DNA from: an uncultured Burkholderiaceae bacterium
GTDB taxonomy: Bacteria > Pseudomonadota > Gammaproteobacteria > Burkholderiales > Burkholderiaceae
Direction: 5' to 3'
NCBI GenBank assembly: GCA_937871985.1
Contig: CALMPB010000313.1
Span: 1-54,503 of the forward strand
DNA length: 54,503 bases
Under the pieces are notes generated by a model. That model had not been told where the DNA came from. It saw only the letters and a program-made list of their open reading frames with translations, and searched no databases. Made by a program: the position numbers and the translations under genes. Below, one piece after another: positions 18,051 to 29,804 of the stretch. How positions within the stretch are numbered: the first letter of the stretch is position 1; every line of letters starts with the position of its first letter.

Positions 18051-18608
18051 TTACATGACGCGGCTGCGGTATTCGCTGGTGCGCGTATCGATTTCGATCT
18101 TGTCGCCGATGTTGCAGAACAACGGCACGGCGATTTCGACGCCGGTGTTGATTTTTGCGGGCTTGAGCACCTTGCCCGAGGTGTCGCCCTTGACGGCGGG
18201 TTCGGTGTAGATGATTTCACGCACGATGATGGTGGGCAGTTCGACCGAAATGGCGCGGCCATCGTAGAACACGACTTCCACCGTCATGCCTTCTTCCAGG
18301 AAGTTCAGCGTATCGCCCATGCTTTCGGCTTCGACTTCGTACTGGTTGTATTCTTCGTCCATGAACACATACATGGGATCGGCGAAATACGAGTAGGTGC
18401 ACTCTTTGTGCTCGAGCACGACGATCTCGAATTTTTCGTCGGCCTTGTAAACCGACTCGCTGCCCGAGGACGTGAGCAGGTTCTTGAACTTGAGCTTCAC
18501 GACAGCCGAGTTGCGGCCCGATTTATTGTATTCGGCCTTCAGAACGACCAGCGGCTCGCTGCCGACCATGACAACGTTGCCAACACGTAATTCTTGTGCT
18601 GTTTTCAT
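18051..18608 (-). CDS. efp: elongation factor P (arginine-32 type)
   Basis: A 185-residue translation factor that rescues ribosomes stalled at polyproline. The three-domain KOW/OB/OB layout and full length are intact. The tip of the domain I loop reads KSGRN with Arg at position 32. In the lysine-type EF-P of E. coli, a modified Lys34 takes this role. Arg32 proteins are rhamnosylated by EarP, and an earP gene lies just upstream on the same strand (stop 18690, gap about 80 bases), so the pair is probably co-expressed. Confidence 0.97.
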   Translation of the reverse strand: MKTAQELRVGNVVMVGSEPLVVLKAEYNKSGRNSAVVKLKFKNLLTSSGSESVYKADEKFEIVVLEHKECTYSYFADPMYVFMDEEYNQYEVEAESMGDTLNFLEEGMTVEVVFYDGRAISVELPTIIVREIIYTEPAVKGDTSGKVLKPAKINTGVEIAVPLFCNIGDKIEIDTRTSEYRSRVM

Positions 18609-18689
18609 CTTTAATGACTACTCCGGAAAATTTAGTGCTCCATGAATGGGCCACCAGGGGCCGGAGCGAAACTGACAAAACGAATAATT

Positions 18690-19811
18690 TTACTCTTTTC
18701 CCCGGTTTTTCGCGCAGAAGCCGACAAGCGACTCGGCCAGTCCGGTCTGGGCGGCCAGTTTCCCGCACCACTGCATCGCCAGCCTGCTCCACGCGGCCTG
18801 CGCTTCGGGGGCCAGCAAGGCTTGCAGCGCCGCGCCCGCCTCGGCAACCTGCCCTGTGTTCCAGGCAAGCATCAATTGCTCCACCTGCCGGCTGAAAGGC
18901 GACAGGTCCAGCCAGGCCCGCAGCTTTTCCAGGTGGGCGGCGTCTTCCTGCTGGTAAATCTGCCAGACAAATGGCTTGCCGGCCCATATGGCGCGCACCA
19001 GCGAATCTTCTCCCCGTACGAAATTCAGGTCGCTGCTCCATAGCAGGCGGTCGAAATCCTCCTGGGATACGAAGGGGGCTTCGAAGACATGAACGTGGCT
19101 GGCGGCTTTATCCTTCAAGGACGGGTAGACGCCCGCCGGAACGATAAGCACGCTGGGTTCGGCCTGGCCGCCAAGCGCCTCAGCCAGAGCCTTGGCCGGC
19201 GCGTTGGGGTAGCAGAACAGATAGGCCTGCCGCCAGCCCGATTGCAGACCTTGCACCCAGGCAGCCGGCATGCCCAGGTTTTGCAGCAGGCGCCAGCGCT
19301 CGCCGGGCCTGGCCAGCCAGGCATCGCGCTCGTCCAGCAAGCCGGGTTCGTGCAGCAAGCCGCCGGTTGCAGGGGTGAATCCCGGAAAGTAAAAGCATTT
19401 GCGCAATCCATTGGCCTGCAGCGACGGCATGGCGTGGCAGTCTTCCACCCATTTCTCGGCGCTCAGGTATTCGAGATTGATGCACAGGCTGTCCCGGTCG
19501 ACCATGCGGGAGACGAAACGGGGAGGCAGCTCGCAGGCGAAAGCTTCGATGACGACGTCGTGCGGAGCAAGCTCGGGAAGGTCGTTCGACCAGTGGATGA
19601 CTTCCACGCCCCGAGCTGTTTGCTGGCTTCGTCCGGCATCGACGGCGGGCTCGATGCGGGCGAAAGCCCGCATGTCATCCACCCATAGCCTCACCGGGGC
19701 TGGCGTATTCAGGCGCGCCAACTGGCGGGCAAGCCGCCAGCACACGCCGATGTCGCCGTAGTTGTCGACGACCCGGCAGAAAATGTCGAAGCTTGAAGGG
19801 GCGGCTGGCAT
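18690..19811 (-). CDS. earP: EF-P arginine rhamnosyltransferase EarP
   Basis: A 373-residue GT-B glycosyltransferase that transfers rhamnose from dTDP-rhamnose to Arg32 of EF-P. The N-terminus FDIFCRVVDNYGDIGVCWRLA carries the catalytic Asp pair at residues 16 and 20. The C-terminal nucleotide-sugar site reads NFVRGEDSLVRAIWAGKPFVWQ. It directly precedes efp, which has the acceptor arginine. The start at 19811 was chosen from homology; no strong ribosome-binding site precedes it. Synthesis of dTDP-rhamnose must be encoded elsewhere. Confidence 0.95.
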   Translation of the reverse strand: MPAAPSSFDIFCRVVDNYGDIGVCWRLARQLARLNTPAPVRLWVDDMRAFARIEPAVDAGRSQQTARGVEVIHWSNDLPELAPHDVVIEAFACELPPRFVSRMVDRDSLCINLEYLSAEKWVEDCHAMPSLQANGLRKCFYFPGFTPATGGLLHEPGLLDERDAWLARPGERWRLLQNLGMPAAWVQGLQSGWRQAYLFCYPNAPAKALAEALGGQAEPSVLIVPAGVYPSLKDKAASHVHVFEAPFVSQEDFDRLLWSSDLNFVRGEDSLVRAIWAGKPFVWQIYQQEDAAHLEKLRAWLDLSPFSRQVEQLMLAWNTGQVAEAGAALQALLAPEAQAAWSRLAMQWCGKLAAQTGLAESLVGFCAKNRGKE

Positions 19812-19866
19812 GGTGAAAGCCTGCGTGCTGGCGGGGCCTTGCCAGGCCGGCGAGGCCCCGGAGCGA

Positions 19867-21072
19867 TCAGTGCAGATGAACCGGATCGAGGTCGATTTCT
19901 TCGGGCAGTTCGGGGTGGAGCATTTCGCCCAGCGGGTTGGGAAAATACGGCGCGCCGCAGTCGTCGCAGAATTCGGCGGTGTACAGTCCCGACAAGCGCC
20001 GCACGTCGACAACGCCCATTTCGTTCAGCAGCGCGGCGATTTCGTCGGGAATGTCGGCCTGTTCGGCGTTAATGCTGTCGGCGACGGATTCTTCCTTGCT
20101 CAGTACGGGCCAGATGCTGCCATAGATGATGTCGTTGCTGTGCTGGGTGCTGAAGCCCACCCGGTATTCCTCGATGACGTTGTCGCCGCAGGCCGCGATG
20201 GTGGCGCGCAGTTCGTCGCCCGGCAGGTGGGCCACCGTCTGCAGCCAGGTGACCGCGGCCTTGAGCGCCAGGGGGCGTATGCGGCGGTCGGCCTCGCGGC
20301 TATTGATGTAATAGGCGTCGGGCAGCAGGTATTCGATGGAGCAGCCGGTGAACATGGGCGTAATGGTGGCCGCGCTGGCCTGCGTCCAGTTTTCCAGGCA
20401 CTGCTCGCGGGTGACGGCGGAGGCGTCGTCGCTTTGCCACAGGAATAGCGGCTGGCCCTTGGGGACGGCAATGGCGCCCACGATGAAGCGGGCGTCGGCC
20501 AGCATGCCTTCGTTGGCGGGGGCGCTGCGGATTTCGCACGCCTCGGCTTTCTGGCCGAGCGCCTTTTGACCCAGGCGCTGGGTCCAGGCCCAGGTGTCAT
20601 GGAAAGTCTGCGGCATCTGGTCGAAGCCGACCAGTTCGTCCAGCAGGGCCAGCTTTGCCGCCGGCGCCACGATGTGCGTTTTCAGTTGCTGTTCGATGGC
20701 GGCCAGGTTGTGCCGCAACGAGTATTGCGCGGGCAACTGGTAGCGTGTCCAGACGACGACGGGCGCGGCGAAAAGCAGGATGTCGCAGGCTTGTTCATCG
20801 GCCAGGAGCGTGGCCGACTCGGAATGCGTTTCCGCCTGTTCGATCAGGATTTCATAGGCGTTGATATTGTTCGCCAGGAGGTAATCGAGCGCGTTCTCGA
20901 TGGCCTGGTTTTTTTTGCCCTGCAAAAGCCGCGAAAGCTGGGCGCCGAGCAGGTTTTCCCAGTAGATGTCTTCAAGCCGGCTGCCCGAGAGCGCCAGCGA
21001 TTGGGCCAGCTTGGCCAGGCGCTGAGTGTCGCGTGACAGACGGTGGTGATGAGGGAGAGGCATACGGGGCAT
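19867..21072 (-). CDS. DUF2863 family protein
   Basis: A 401-residue soluble protein of a family seen mainly in Burkholderiales; its function is unknown. The N-terminal half is helical (RDTQRLAKLAQSLALSGSRLED onward). The C-terminus holds CDDCGAPYFPNPLGEMLHPELPE, a possible metal site with two Cys. The start is uncertain: ATG 21072 and ATG 21063 are both possible, and neither has a good ribosome-binding site; the frame is open to 21141. It lies upstream of earP-efp on the same strand, 55 bases from earP. Confidence 0.75.
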   Translation of the reverse strand: MPRMPLPHHHRLSRDTQRLAKLAQSLALSGSRLEDIYWENLLGAQLSRLLQGKKNQAIENALDYLLANNINAYEILIEQAETHSESATLLADEQACDILLFAAPVVVWTRYQLPAQYSLRHNLAAIEQQLKTHIVAPAAKLALLDELVGFDQMPQTFHDTWAWTQRLGQKALGQKAEACEIRSAPANEGMLADARFIVGAIAVPKGQPLFLWQSDDASAVTREQCLENWTQASAATITPMFTGCSIEYLLPDAYYINSREADRRIRPLALKAAVTWLQTVAHLPGDELRATIAACGDNVIEEYRVGFSTQHSNDIIYGSIWPVLSKEESVADSINAEQADIPDEIAALLNEMGVVDVRRLSGLYTAEFCDDCGAPYFPNPLGEMLHPELPEEIDLDPVHLH

Positions 21073-21120
21073 GTGTGGGTACGATTGAAAACTGTTAAAG
21101 GCGCTTCGAGCGATTCGGCG

Positions 21121-21147
21121 GGCGGCATGCCTGCATGGCATGCCGCC
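21121..21147. repeat. perfect hairpin between acnA and the DUF2863 gene
   Basis: The arms GGCGGCATGCC and GGCATGCCGCC are perfect complements around TGCAT. No T run follows on either strand, so it is not a standard intrinsic terminator. It lies between the acnA stop (21204) and the DUF2863 start. It could be a transcript 3'-end stabiliser or attenuator. Confidence 0.5.
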
Positions 21148-21203
21148 TGTTGCGGGGTTTACCCGACTGCCTCTAGTTTAACCCCGAGTGGTGCCGCGCG
21201 CCT

Positions 21204-23906
<2,703 letters not shown>

Positions 23907-24009
23907 GTCTTGCTCCGTACGATGGAAAGCCGAGGAAGGTCTTGCGCGGGGTGGGCGGCGCTCGCTCCGCTCCCGGCTATTTTAGGCTCGATTGCGGTAT
24001 TTTGGGGGC

Positions 24010-24044
24010 GAAAAAAATCCCCCGCGGCGGCTGCCGGCGGGGGA
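24010..24044 (-). terminator. rho-independent terminator of acnB
   Basis: On the minus strand CCCCCGC and GCGGGGG arms are followed by A and a run of seven T residues, about 30 bases after the acnB stop codon. Confidence 0.85.
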
Positions 24045-24073
24045 TGGATTGCGGCGGTGCGCCGAGCCGGCGC

Positions 24074-26665
24074 TTACACGCCGACGGAGTCCGCGATCTC
24101 TTTGTACTCTTCGATCTGGTCGAAGTTCAGGTACTGATAGATCTGCTTGCCGCTTTGGTTGATGACGCCCATGTCGGCCATGTACTCTTCCTTCGTGGGG
24201 ATGCGGCCCAGGCGCGAGCAGATGGCGGCCAGCTCGGCCGAACCCAGGTACACATTGCTGTTCTTGCCCAGGCGGTTCGGGAAGTTGCGGGTGCTGGTCG
24301 ACATGACGGTGGCGCCTTCGCGAACCTGCGCCTGGTTGCCCATGCACAGCGAGCAGCCCGGCATTTCGGTGCGGGCGCCGGCCGTGCCGAAGACGCCGTA
24401 GTGGCCTTCTTCGGTGAGTTGCTGCGCGTCCATCTTGGTGGGCGGCGCGATCCACAGCTTGGTGGGAATGTCGCGCTTGCCTTCGAGCAGCTTGGAAGCG
24501 GCGCGGAAGTGGCCGATGTTGGTCATGCAGCTGCCGATGAACACTTCGTCGATGACCGCGCCGGCCACGTCGGACAGCGTTTTGACGTCGTCCGGGTCGT
24601 TCGGGCAGGCGACGATGGGTTCGTGCACGTCGGCCAGGTCGATTTCGATGACGGCCGCGTATTCGGCGTCGGCGTCGGGTTCGAGCAGCTTGGGATCAGC
24701 CAGCCAGGCTTCCATGGCCTTGATGCGGCGCGCCAGCGAGCGTTCGTCTTCGTAGCCGTTGGCGATCATCCACTTGAGCATCACGATGTTGCTGTTGATG
24801 TATTCGATGATGGGTTCTTTGTTCAGGCGCACGGTGCAGCCGGCGGCCGAGCGTTCGGCCGAGGCGTCGGTGAGCTCGAAAGCCTGTTCGATCTTCAGGT
24901 TGGGCAGGCCTTCGATTTCGAGGATGCGGCCCGAGAAGATGTTTTTCTTGCCCTGCTTGGCCACGGTGAGCAGGCCTTGCTTGATGGCGTACAGGGGAAT
25001 GGCGTTGACCAGGTCGCGCAAGGTGACGCCGGGCTGCAGTTCGCCCTTGAAGCGCACCAGCACGGATTCGGGCATGTCCAGGGGCATGACGCCGGTGGCG
25101 GCCGCGAAGGCGACCAGGCCCGAGCCCGCCGGGAACGAGATGCCGATGGGGAAGCGGGTGTGCGAGTCGCCGCCGGTGCCGACGGTGTCGGGCAGCAGCA
25201 TGCGGTTCAGCCAGCTGTGGATGATGCCGTCGCCCGGGCGCAGGGCAATACCGCCGCGTGTGCTGATGAAGTCGGGCAGGGTGTGGTGGGTTTTGACGTC
25301 CACGGGCTTGGGGTAGGCGGCCGTATGGCAGAACGACTGCATGACCAGGTCGGCCGAGAAGCCCAGGCAGGCCAGGTCTTTGAGCTCGTCGCGGGTCATG
25401 GGGCCGGTGGTGTCCTGGCTGCCGACGGAGGTCATGCGCGGCTCGCAATAGGTGCCGGGGCGCACGCCCTTGCCTTCGGGAAGGCCGCAGGCGCGGCCGA
25501 CCATTTTCTGGGCCAGCGAATAGCCTTTGCCGGAATCGGCGGGGGCCTGGGGCAGGCGGAACAGCGTGGAAGGAGGCAGGCCCAGCGCTTCGCGGGCCTT
25601 GGCGGTGAGGCCGCGGCCGATGATCAGCGGAATGCGGCCGCCGGCGCGGACTTCGTCGAACAGGACGTCGGACTTGATGGTGAATTCGGCGATGACCTTG
25701 CCGTCCTTGAGGGCCTTGCCCTCGTAGGGGCGCAGTTCGACCACGTCGCCCATTTCCATTTTGGAAACATCCAGTTCGATGGGCAGCGCGCCCGAGTCTT
25801 CCATGGTGTTGTAGAAGATGGGGGCGATTTTATTGCCCAGGCAGACGCCGCCGAAGCGCTTGTTGGGCACGTAGGGGATGTCTTCGCCGGTGAACCACAG
25901 CACCGAGTTGGTGGCGGACTTGCGGCTGGAGCCCGTGCCGACCACGTCGCCCACGTAAGCGACGAGATGGCCTTTTTCCTTGAGCGACTCGATGAAGGCG
26001 ACCGGGCCGCGCTTGCCGTCTTCTTCGGGCTGGAACGCCGCGCCTTCGCGCTTGTTCTTGAGCATGGCCAGGGCGTGCAGGGGGATGTCCGGACGGGTGG
26101 TCGCGTCGGGAGCGGGCGACAGGTCGTCGGTATTGGTTTCGCCGGAGACTTTGAAAACGGTGATGGTCAGGCTTTCGGGGACTTCGGGACGGCTGGTGAA
26201 CCATTCGGCGTCGGCCCAGCTTTGCAGAATGCCTTTGGCGTGGGCATTGCCCTTGTCGGCCTTTTCCTTGACGTCGTGAAAGGCGTCGAACATGAGCAGG
26301 GTGCTTTTAAGGCCCTGGGCCGCGGTGCCGGCCAGTTCGGCGTTGTCGAGCAGCTCGATGAGGGGGCTGATGTTATAGCCGCCCAGCATGGTGCCGAGCA
26401 ATTCGGTGGCTTTCTTGCCGTCGATGAGGGAACAGGTTTCGGAGCCGAAGGCGAGGGCGGCCAGGTACGAGGCCTTGACCTTGGCGGCGTCGTCGACGCC
26501 GGCCGGCACGCGGTGCGTCAGCAGGTCGAGCAGGAACGCTTCTTCGCCCGCGGGCGGGTTTTTAAGCAGCTCGATGAGGTCGGCGGTTTGCTTTGCCGAG
26601 AGGGGAAGAGGGGGAATGCCTAACGCAGCGCGTTCGGCAACATGTTGGCGATAGGTATCCAGCAT
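24074..26665 (-). CDS. acnB: bifunctional aconitate hydratase 2 / 2-methylisocitrate dehydratase
   Basis: An 863-residue AcnB-type aconitase, the main TCA enzyme, which can also hydrate 2-methyl-cis-aconitate in the methylcitrate cycle. The N-terminal HEAT-like domain is followed by the swivel and three catalytic domains. Cluster cysteines fall at [10 protein letters not shown] (about 711) and [10 protein letters not shown] (about 770 and 773), as in E. coli AcnB. A promoter with an adjoining palindrome lies upstream and a terminator follows, so it is a single-gene unit. The nearby prpDCB genes make the second activity relevant. Confidence 0.97.
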   Translation of the reverse strand: MLDTYRQHVAERAALGIPPLPLSAKQTADLIELLKNPPAGEEAFLLDLLTHRVPAGVDDAAKVKASYLAALAFGSETCSLIDGKKATELLGTMLGGYNISPLIELLDNAELAGTAAQGLKSTLLMFDAFHDVKEKADKGNAHAKGILQSWADAEWFTSRPEVPESLTITVFKVSGETNTDDLSPAPDATTRPDIPLHALAMLKNKREGAAFQPEEDGKRGPVAFIESLKEKGHLVAYVGDVVGTGSSRKSATNSVLWFTGEDIPYVPNKRFGGVCLGNKIAPIFYNTMEDSGALPIELDVSKMEMGDVVELRPYEGKALKDGKVIAEFTIKSDVLFDEVRAGGRIPLIIGRGLTAKAREALGLPPSTLFRLPQAPADSGKGYSLAQKMVGRACGLPEGKGVRPGTYCEPRMTSVGSQDTTGPMTRDELKDLACLGFSADLVMQSFCHTAAYPKPVDVKTHHTLPDFISTRGGIALRPGDGIIHSWLNRMLLPDTVGTGGDSHTRFPIGISFPAGSGLVAFAAATGVMPLDMPESVLVRFKGELQPGVTLRDLVNAIPLYAIKQGLLTVAKQGKKNIFSGRILEIEGLPNLKIEQAFELTDASAERSAAGCTVRLNKEPIIEYINSNIVMLKWMIANGYEDERSLARRIKAMEAWLADPKLLEPDADAEYAAVIEIDLADVHEPIVACPNDPDDVKTLSDVAGAVIDEVFIGSCMTNIGHFRAASKLLEGKRDIPTKLWIAPPTKMDAQQLTEEGHYGVFGTAGARTEMPGCSLCMGNQAQVREGATVMSTSTRNFPNRLGKNSNVYLGSAELAAICSRLGRIPTKEEYMADMGVINQSGKQIYQYLNFDQIEEYKEIADSVGV

Positions 26666-26713
26666 ATGACGTGCCTTTTTGAGTCCGGTATTGAAGGAGT
26701 GTTATTGAGCTCA

Positions 26714-26742
26714 ATTGTAAGGGCTGGAGGGGTTTGAGGCAA
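26714..26742 (-). promoter_or_regulatory. acnB promoter
   Basis: On the minus strand TTGCCT (26742-26737) and TACAAT (26719-26714) are 17 bases apart. The predicted start near 26707 gives a leader of about 42 bases. Confidence 0.65.
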
Positions 26743-26744
26743 AT

Positions 26745-26765
26745 GTCTTATATCTTATATAAGAC
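26745..26765. promoter_or_regulatory. palindromic operator upstream of acnB
   Basis: Perfect 9-base arms GTCTTATAT and ATATAAGAC around CTT. It ends 2 bases upstream of the acnB -35 box. A near-identical palindrome has the same spacing to the mdh -35 box at 41839-41859, which implies one shared regulator. The GntR/UTRA protein encoded beside mdh is the leading candidate. Confidence 0.75.
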
Positions 26766-26837
26766 TTGACGGGGCGTTATGGATGCTCGGCGGCTTCAGG
26801 GCTCCGCGCTTCGGGTGGGGGCCGTTGTTGGCTGCGC

Positions 26838-27515
26838 CTATTCCGAAGCCTTGAGAATTCTTCTCCGCAGCGAAAGCAAATGCGCTCTCATGGCTGCGCG
26901 CGCTTCCTGCGGGTTTTTATTGACGATGGCTTCGAGAATGTCTTCGTGTTCGCGCTGCGTCAGCACCAGCCCGTCTTCCGGCATGACGCGCAAATGCCAC
27001 ATCAGGTTCGAGCGTTCGTGCAAGGGACGCTGGACGTCGGCGAGGAATTTGTTGTTCGCCGCGGTGGCGATCAACGAGTGGAAGGCGTGGTCGATCTGGC
27101 TGAACGCTTCGCGTTTGGTCTGGCTGGTCAAGGCTTTGGATTGGTTCAGCAGGTTCTTGAGCGTGGCCAGTTGCGTGGCCGTGGCGCGTTCGGCGGCCAG
27201 CGCCACCACCTCGGGCTCCATGGCCAGGCGGGCTTCTATCAATTCAAGGATGTCGTGCAGGGAATCGAAGCGAACCAACAGGCCCTTGCGGGGGATGATC
27301 TCGATAAGCCCCTCGGCCCGCAGCCGATGAATGGCTTGGTGCACCGGCATGCGACCGATGCCCGTCATCGCGCATAAGTCGGATTCGTTGAGAAACAAGC
27401 CCGGCCGCAGCTCCAGCGACAGGATTTTGTCCTTGATTTGCAGATAAGCTTGTTCGGTCAGCGAGAGAGTCTTTGCAGCGGGAGCGGCCTTGGATGCGGA
27501 TTTTCTGGGAGCCAT
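26838..27515 (-). CDS. GntR-family regulator, FCD (FadR) subfamily
   Basis: A 225-residue regulator. The N-terminal winged helix (about residues 20-85) contains LSLELRPGLFLNESDL and IGRMPVHQAIHRLRAEGL. The C-terminal all-helical FCD ligand domain has the metal-type residues in DHAFHSLI and HL. It is the last gene of the minus-strand catabolic operon. The likely targets are the TGATATATCA sites in the divergent promoter region at 31.4 kb. The ATG at 27515 is used; an in-frame GTG at 27524 is an alternative. The ligand is presumably the substrate or an intermediate of the adjacent pathway. Confidence 0.9.
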   Translation of the reverse strand: MAPRKSASKAAPAAKTLSLTEQAYLQIKDKILSLELRPGLFLNESDLCAMTGIGRMPVHQAIHRLRAEGLIEIIPRKGLLVRFDSLHDILELIEARLAMEPEVVALAAERATATQLATLKNLLNQSKALTSQTKREAFSQIDHAFHSLIATAANNKFLADVQRPLHERSNLMWHLRVMPEDGLVLTQREHEDILEAIVNKNPQEARAAMRAHLLSLRRRILKASE

Positions 27516-27545
27516 GCGTTTCACTTAACCATTTGTTTCGTTCAA

Positions 27546-28439
27546 TTATGTTGCCTTTTGCGGGGGCTGGGGGCGGCCCATGGGGAAAGGCCAGTCCGAT
27601 CCATAAAGTATATGGTCTGCGCCAAAGATGGATTTGGCCAGTGCCAGGGCGCTGTCGTCGTGCGCGATGTCGTCGGTGTAAAAGCGTCGGGCCGCTTGCA
27701 GGGGTGTTTCAGTGTGATCGGCGTCGATGCCGGGGCGCCGGGTCAGGAATCCTCGTTCCAGCCGGCCGCAGATGCAGGGCAGGACACCCCCCGCGTGTGC
27801 CAGGCAAAACTGGATGTTGCTGTATCGGCTTGGAACATTGGCCATGATCAGGTGCGCGGCGGCGACGCCGGTTTCGTATGGATTACCCAACAGGTTTTCC
27901 AGATAGAAGACCGAGAGCCTGGGGTCGGCGCAGGCGCCAGGATGGATGAACACAAAGTTTTTTTTCTGGTCGAGGGCCTCCCACAGGGGCTGGTACGCGG
28001 GTTGCGAATAGATGATGCCGGGATGCCCGCCCGCAGCCAGGGCGATGCCGGCGTATTGATTGTCCAGGTATTCCTGGGTAAGCATGGGGATCAGGCCCGG
28101 GTGTTCCAGCGGAATATAAAACAGCGCTCCAAACCGCGCGTTGTACTGATGCGCGATGCTCAGCAGTTCCTGGTTGACATAGTTTGCCCATTGCAGCGCG
28201 GCGCTGGAGTCGAGTTTCTGGCGGTACAAGGGGGGCGGAATGGAAATCAGCGCGCGCTGTATTTGATGCTGATCCATCCAGTCGATCAGGCGCCGGGGGT
28301 GGAACAGGTCTTTCATGCCTATTCTGCGGCCATCCAGAACGAGTTCCTGCGATTGCTCCGACCAGGCAACCCCTTGCAGTTGCGCCAGCCGCGGGGGATT
28401 GATGGGAGCGAGGTGGGCATGGACATCCAGGTCGATCAT
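27546..28439 (-). CDS. amidohydrolase-2 family decarboxylase/hydrolase (ACMSD-like)
   Basis: A 297-residue TIM-barrel metal enzyme. Metal and catalytic residues are visible: DVHAHL (His7, His9), FIHPGA (His166), LAHAGG (His215) and GSDWPFPMG (Asp282). The overall motif order follows aminocarboxymuconate-semialdehyde decarboxylase and related resorcylate decarboxylases rather than urease-type amidohydrolases. In this operon it could decarboxylate or hydrolyse a ring-cleavage product made by the neighbouring dioxygenase. It lies 15 bases after the VOC gene. The exact reaction cannot be assigned. Confidence 0.85.
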   Translation of the reverse strand: MIDLDVHAHLAPINPPRLAQLQGVAWSEQSQELVLDGRRIGMKDLFHPRRLIDWMDQHQIQRALISIPPPLYRQKLDSSAALQWANYVNQELLSIAHQYNARFGALFYIPLEHPGLIPMLTQEYLDNQYAGIALAAGGHPGIIYSQPAYQPLWEALDQKKNFVFIHPGACADPRLSVFYLENLLGNPYETGVAAAHLIMANVPSRYSNIQFCLAHAGGVLPCICGRLERGFLTRRPGIDADHTETPLQAARRFYTDDIAHDDSALALAKSIFGADHILYGSDWPFPMGRPQPPQKAT

Positions 28440-28454
28440 AAGCGCACCCGGCTT

Positions 28455-29372
28455 TTATCTGGGTTCATGGTTGGCGTTCATTTCGTTGGACCAGAACTCC
28501 GGCGCCCAGCTGGGCCAGATATAAGGCAGGTCTTGCCAGTCTTTGGCTTGCCAGGCATTGCTGATCTTGTCCATATCGGCGTAGTATTCGACCCAGCTTC
28601 CCCAGGGATCTCGTATATAGAAAAACAGGTTCGATGCCAGGGCATGGCGCCCAATGCCAAAGCCGTCGGAGTACCCGGCCTTGTGCATTTGCAGGGCGCC
28701 GAAGCCGATGTCGTCAATGGAATCGACCTGGAAGCTGCTGTGCTGAAAGCCGCGGTGGGTGCCGTTGATGAGGCCGAAGCAATGATGGTCGCGCACACCG
28801 CGTCCGCCCGACATGAAGGCGACCTTGCCTGACGCGCGGTCGCTGGTCACCAGCCCCAGCGCCTTGGTAAAGAAGGCCTCGGTCTTTTCCCAATCGGGCG
28901 TGAACATCAGCAGGTGGCCCAGGCGGTTGGGATGGATGTCGCGATTCAGCTCGCGCCAAAGATGGTGGTCGATGCGCGCCGGAATTACCGTTTCTTTTGG
29001 CGTTTCGTTGCGCGGATGGTCGATTGGCGTCAGGTTGATCCAGGTGCTCCATGGATCCTGAAACCACAGGCCTTGGCGAATTTCGCCGAAAGGGGGCGTC
29101 GTGGCGGGGCAGCCAATGTTTTTCAGGTGATCCGCGAAACGGGGCAAGTCCGCGGCGGCGACGGCGAATGACAAATGATGCAGGCGCTTATGCGCGCCGC
29201 CTTCAAGGATGACGACATCGGCAGTGCTATTGCCGGCGCGGCTGCTGAGTTCCAGCCTGCCCGGCTTTGAAGCGGGGACCAGGCCGAATGCACTGTAGAA
29301 TTTTTCGGCAATAGTTGTATCGGGGACTTCCAGCCCGTATCCCGCCAGGTATTGCACATAGAGCTCGTTCAT
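28455..29372 (-). CDS. VOC-superfamily dioxygenase (type I extradiol-like)
   Basis: A 305-residue protein with two vicinal-oxygen-chelate modules, about residues 5-120 and 148-270. The likely iron ligands in module 2 are His153 (GHLLMF), His211 (FQHSSF) and Glu262 (WVEYYADMD), the 2-His-1-carboxylate set of type I extradiol dioxygenases. The long C-terminal tail is rich in Trp. It would be expected to cleave a catecholic ring or a related enol. The ATG follows GGAG, and the gene is 13 bases from the Rid-family gene. The substrate is unknown. Confidence 0.85.
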   Translation of the reverse strand: MNELYVQYLAGYGLEVPDTTIAEKFYSAFGLVPASKPGRLELSSRAGNSTADVVILEGGAHKRLHHLSFAVAAADLPRFADHLKNIGCPATTPPFGEIRQGLWFQDPWSTWINLTPIDHPRNETPKETVIPARIDHHLWRELNRDIHPNRLGHLLMFTPDWEKTEAFFTKALGLVTSDRASGKVAFMSGGRGVRDHHCFGLINGTHRGFQHSSFQVDSIDDIGFGALQMHKAGYSDGFGIGRHALASNLFFYIRDPWGSWVEYYADMDKISNAWQAKDWQDLPYIWPSWAPEFWSNEMNANHEPR

Positions 29373-29385
29373 GATGTCTCCGGCT

Positions 29386-29781
29386 TCATTCAGGGATGAC
29401 TGCGATGGCGCTGATTTCGATCAGGTATTCGGGCTTGACCATTTTGCTGACTTCGACCATGGTCGAGGCGGGCGGGGGCCCTTTGAAGAACTCCATGCGC
29501 ACCTTGTGGATGATGTCGAAGTACTCGATGTTGCGTACATAGACGTCCACGCGGCAGATGTCCTCGAGGGTTCCGCCGGCCGTCTCGACGCAGGCCTTCA
29601 GGTTCGAGCATACTTGGCGCGCTTGCACTTCGATGTTGCCGACGCCGGCGATGGTGCCGTCCTGCATGCGGGCGGTCATGCCCGAAATGAACACCAGCCT
29701 GCCTTTGGCCTCGATCATCGTGGCCTGGGAAAAATGCCCGTTGGGTTTGGCCAGCAGGGGAGAGGTGAGTTGTGTCTTCAT
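29386..29781 (-). CDS. Rid (YjgF/YER057c/UK114) family protein lacking the canonical arginine
   Basis: A 131-residue Rid-fold protein, normally a trimer. The characteristic C-terminal block reads PPASTMVEVSKMV then YLIEISAIAVI. In RidA the same place reads P-A-R-S with Arg105, which binds the substrate carboxylate; here that position is Ser. True imine-deaminase activity is therefore doubtful, and membership of another Rid subgroup is more likely. Similar proteins accompany aromatic amine or aminomuconate catabolism. The start is preceded by AGGAA. Confidence 0.88.
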   Translation of the reverse strand: MKTQLTSPLLAKPNGHFSQATMIEAKGRLVFISGMTARMQDGTIAGVGNIEVQARQVCSNLKACVETAGGTLEDICRVDVYVRNIEYFDIIHKVRMEFFKGPPPASTMVEVSKMVKPEYLIEISAIAVIPE

Positions 29782-29804
29782 GGTGGTTCCTCATTGGGCC
29801 GACG

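Noticed and set aside
23942..26623. An 893-codon open frame on the plus strand opposite acnB
   Set aside because: Antisense shadow of acnB with no ribosome-binding site or domain; it also crosses the acnB terminator.
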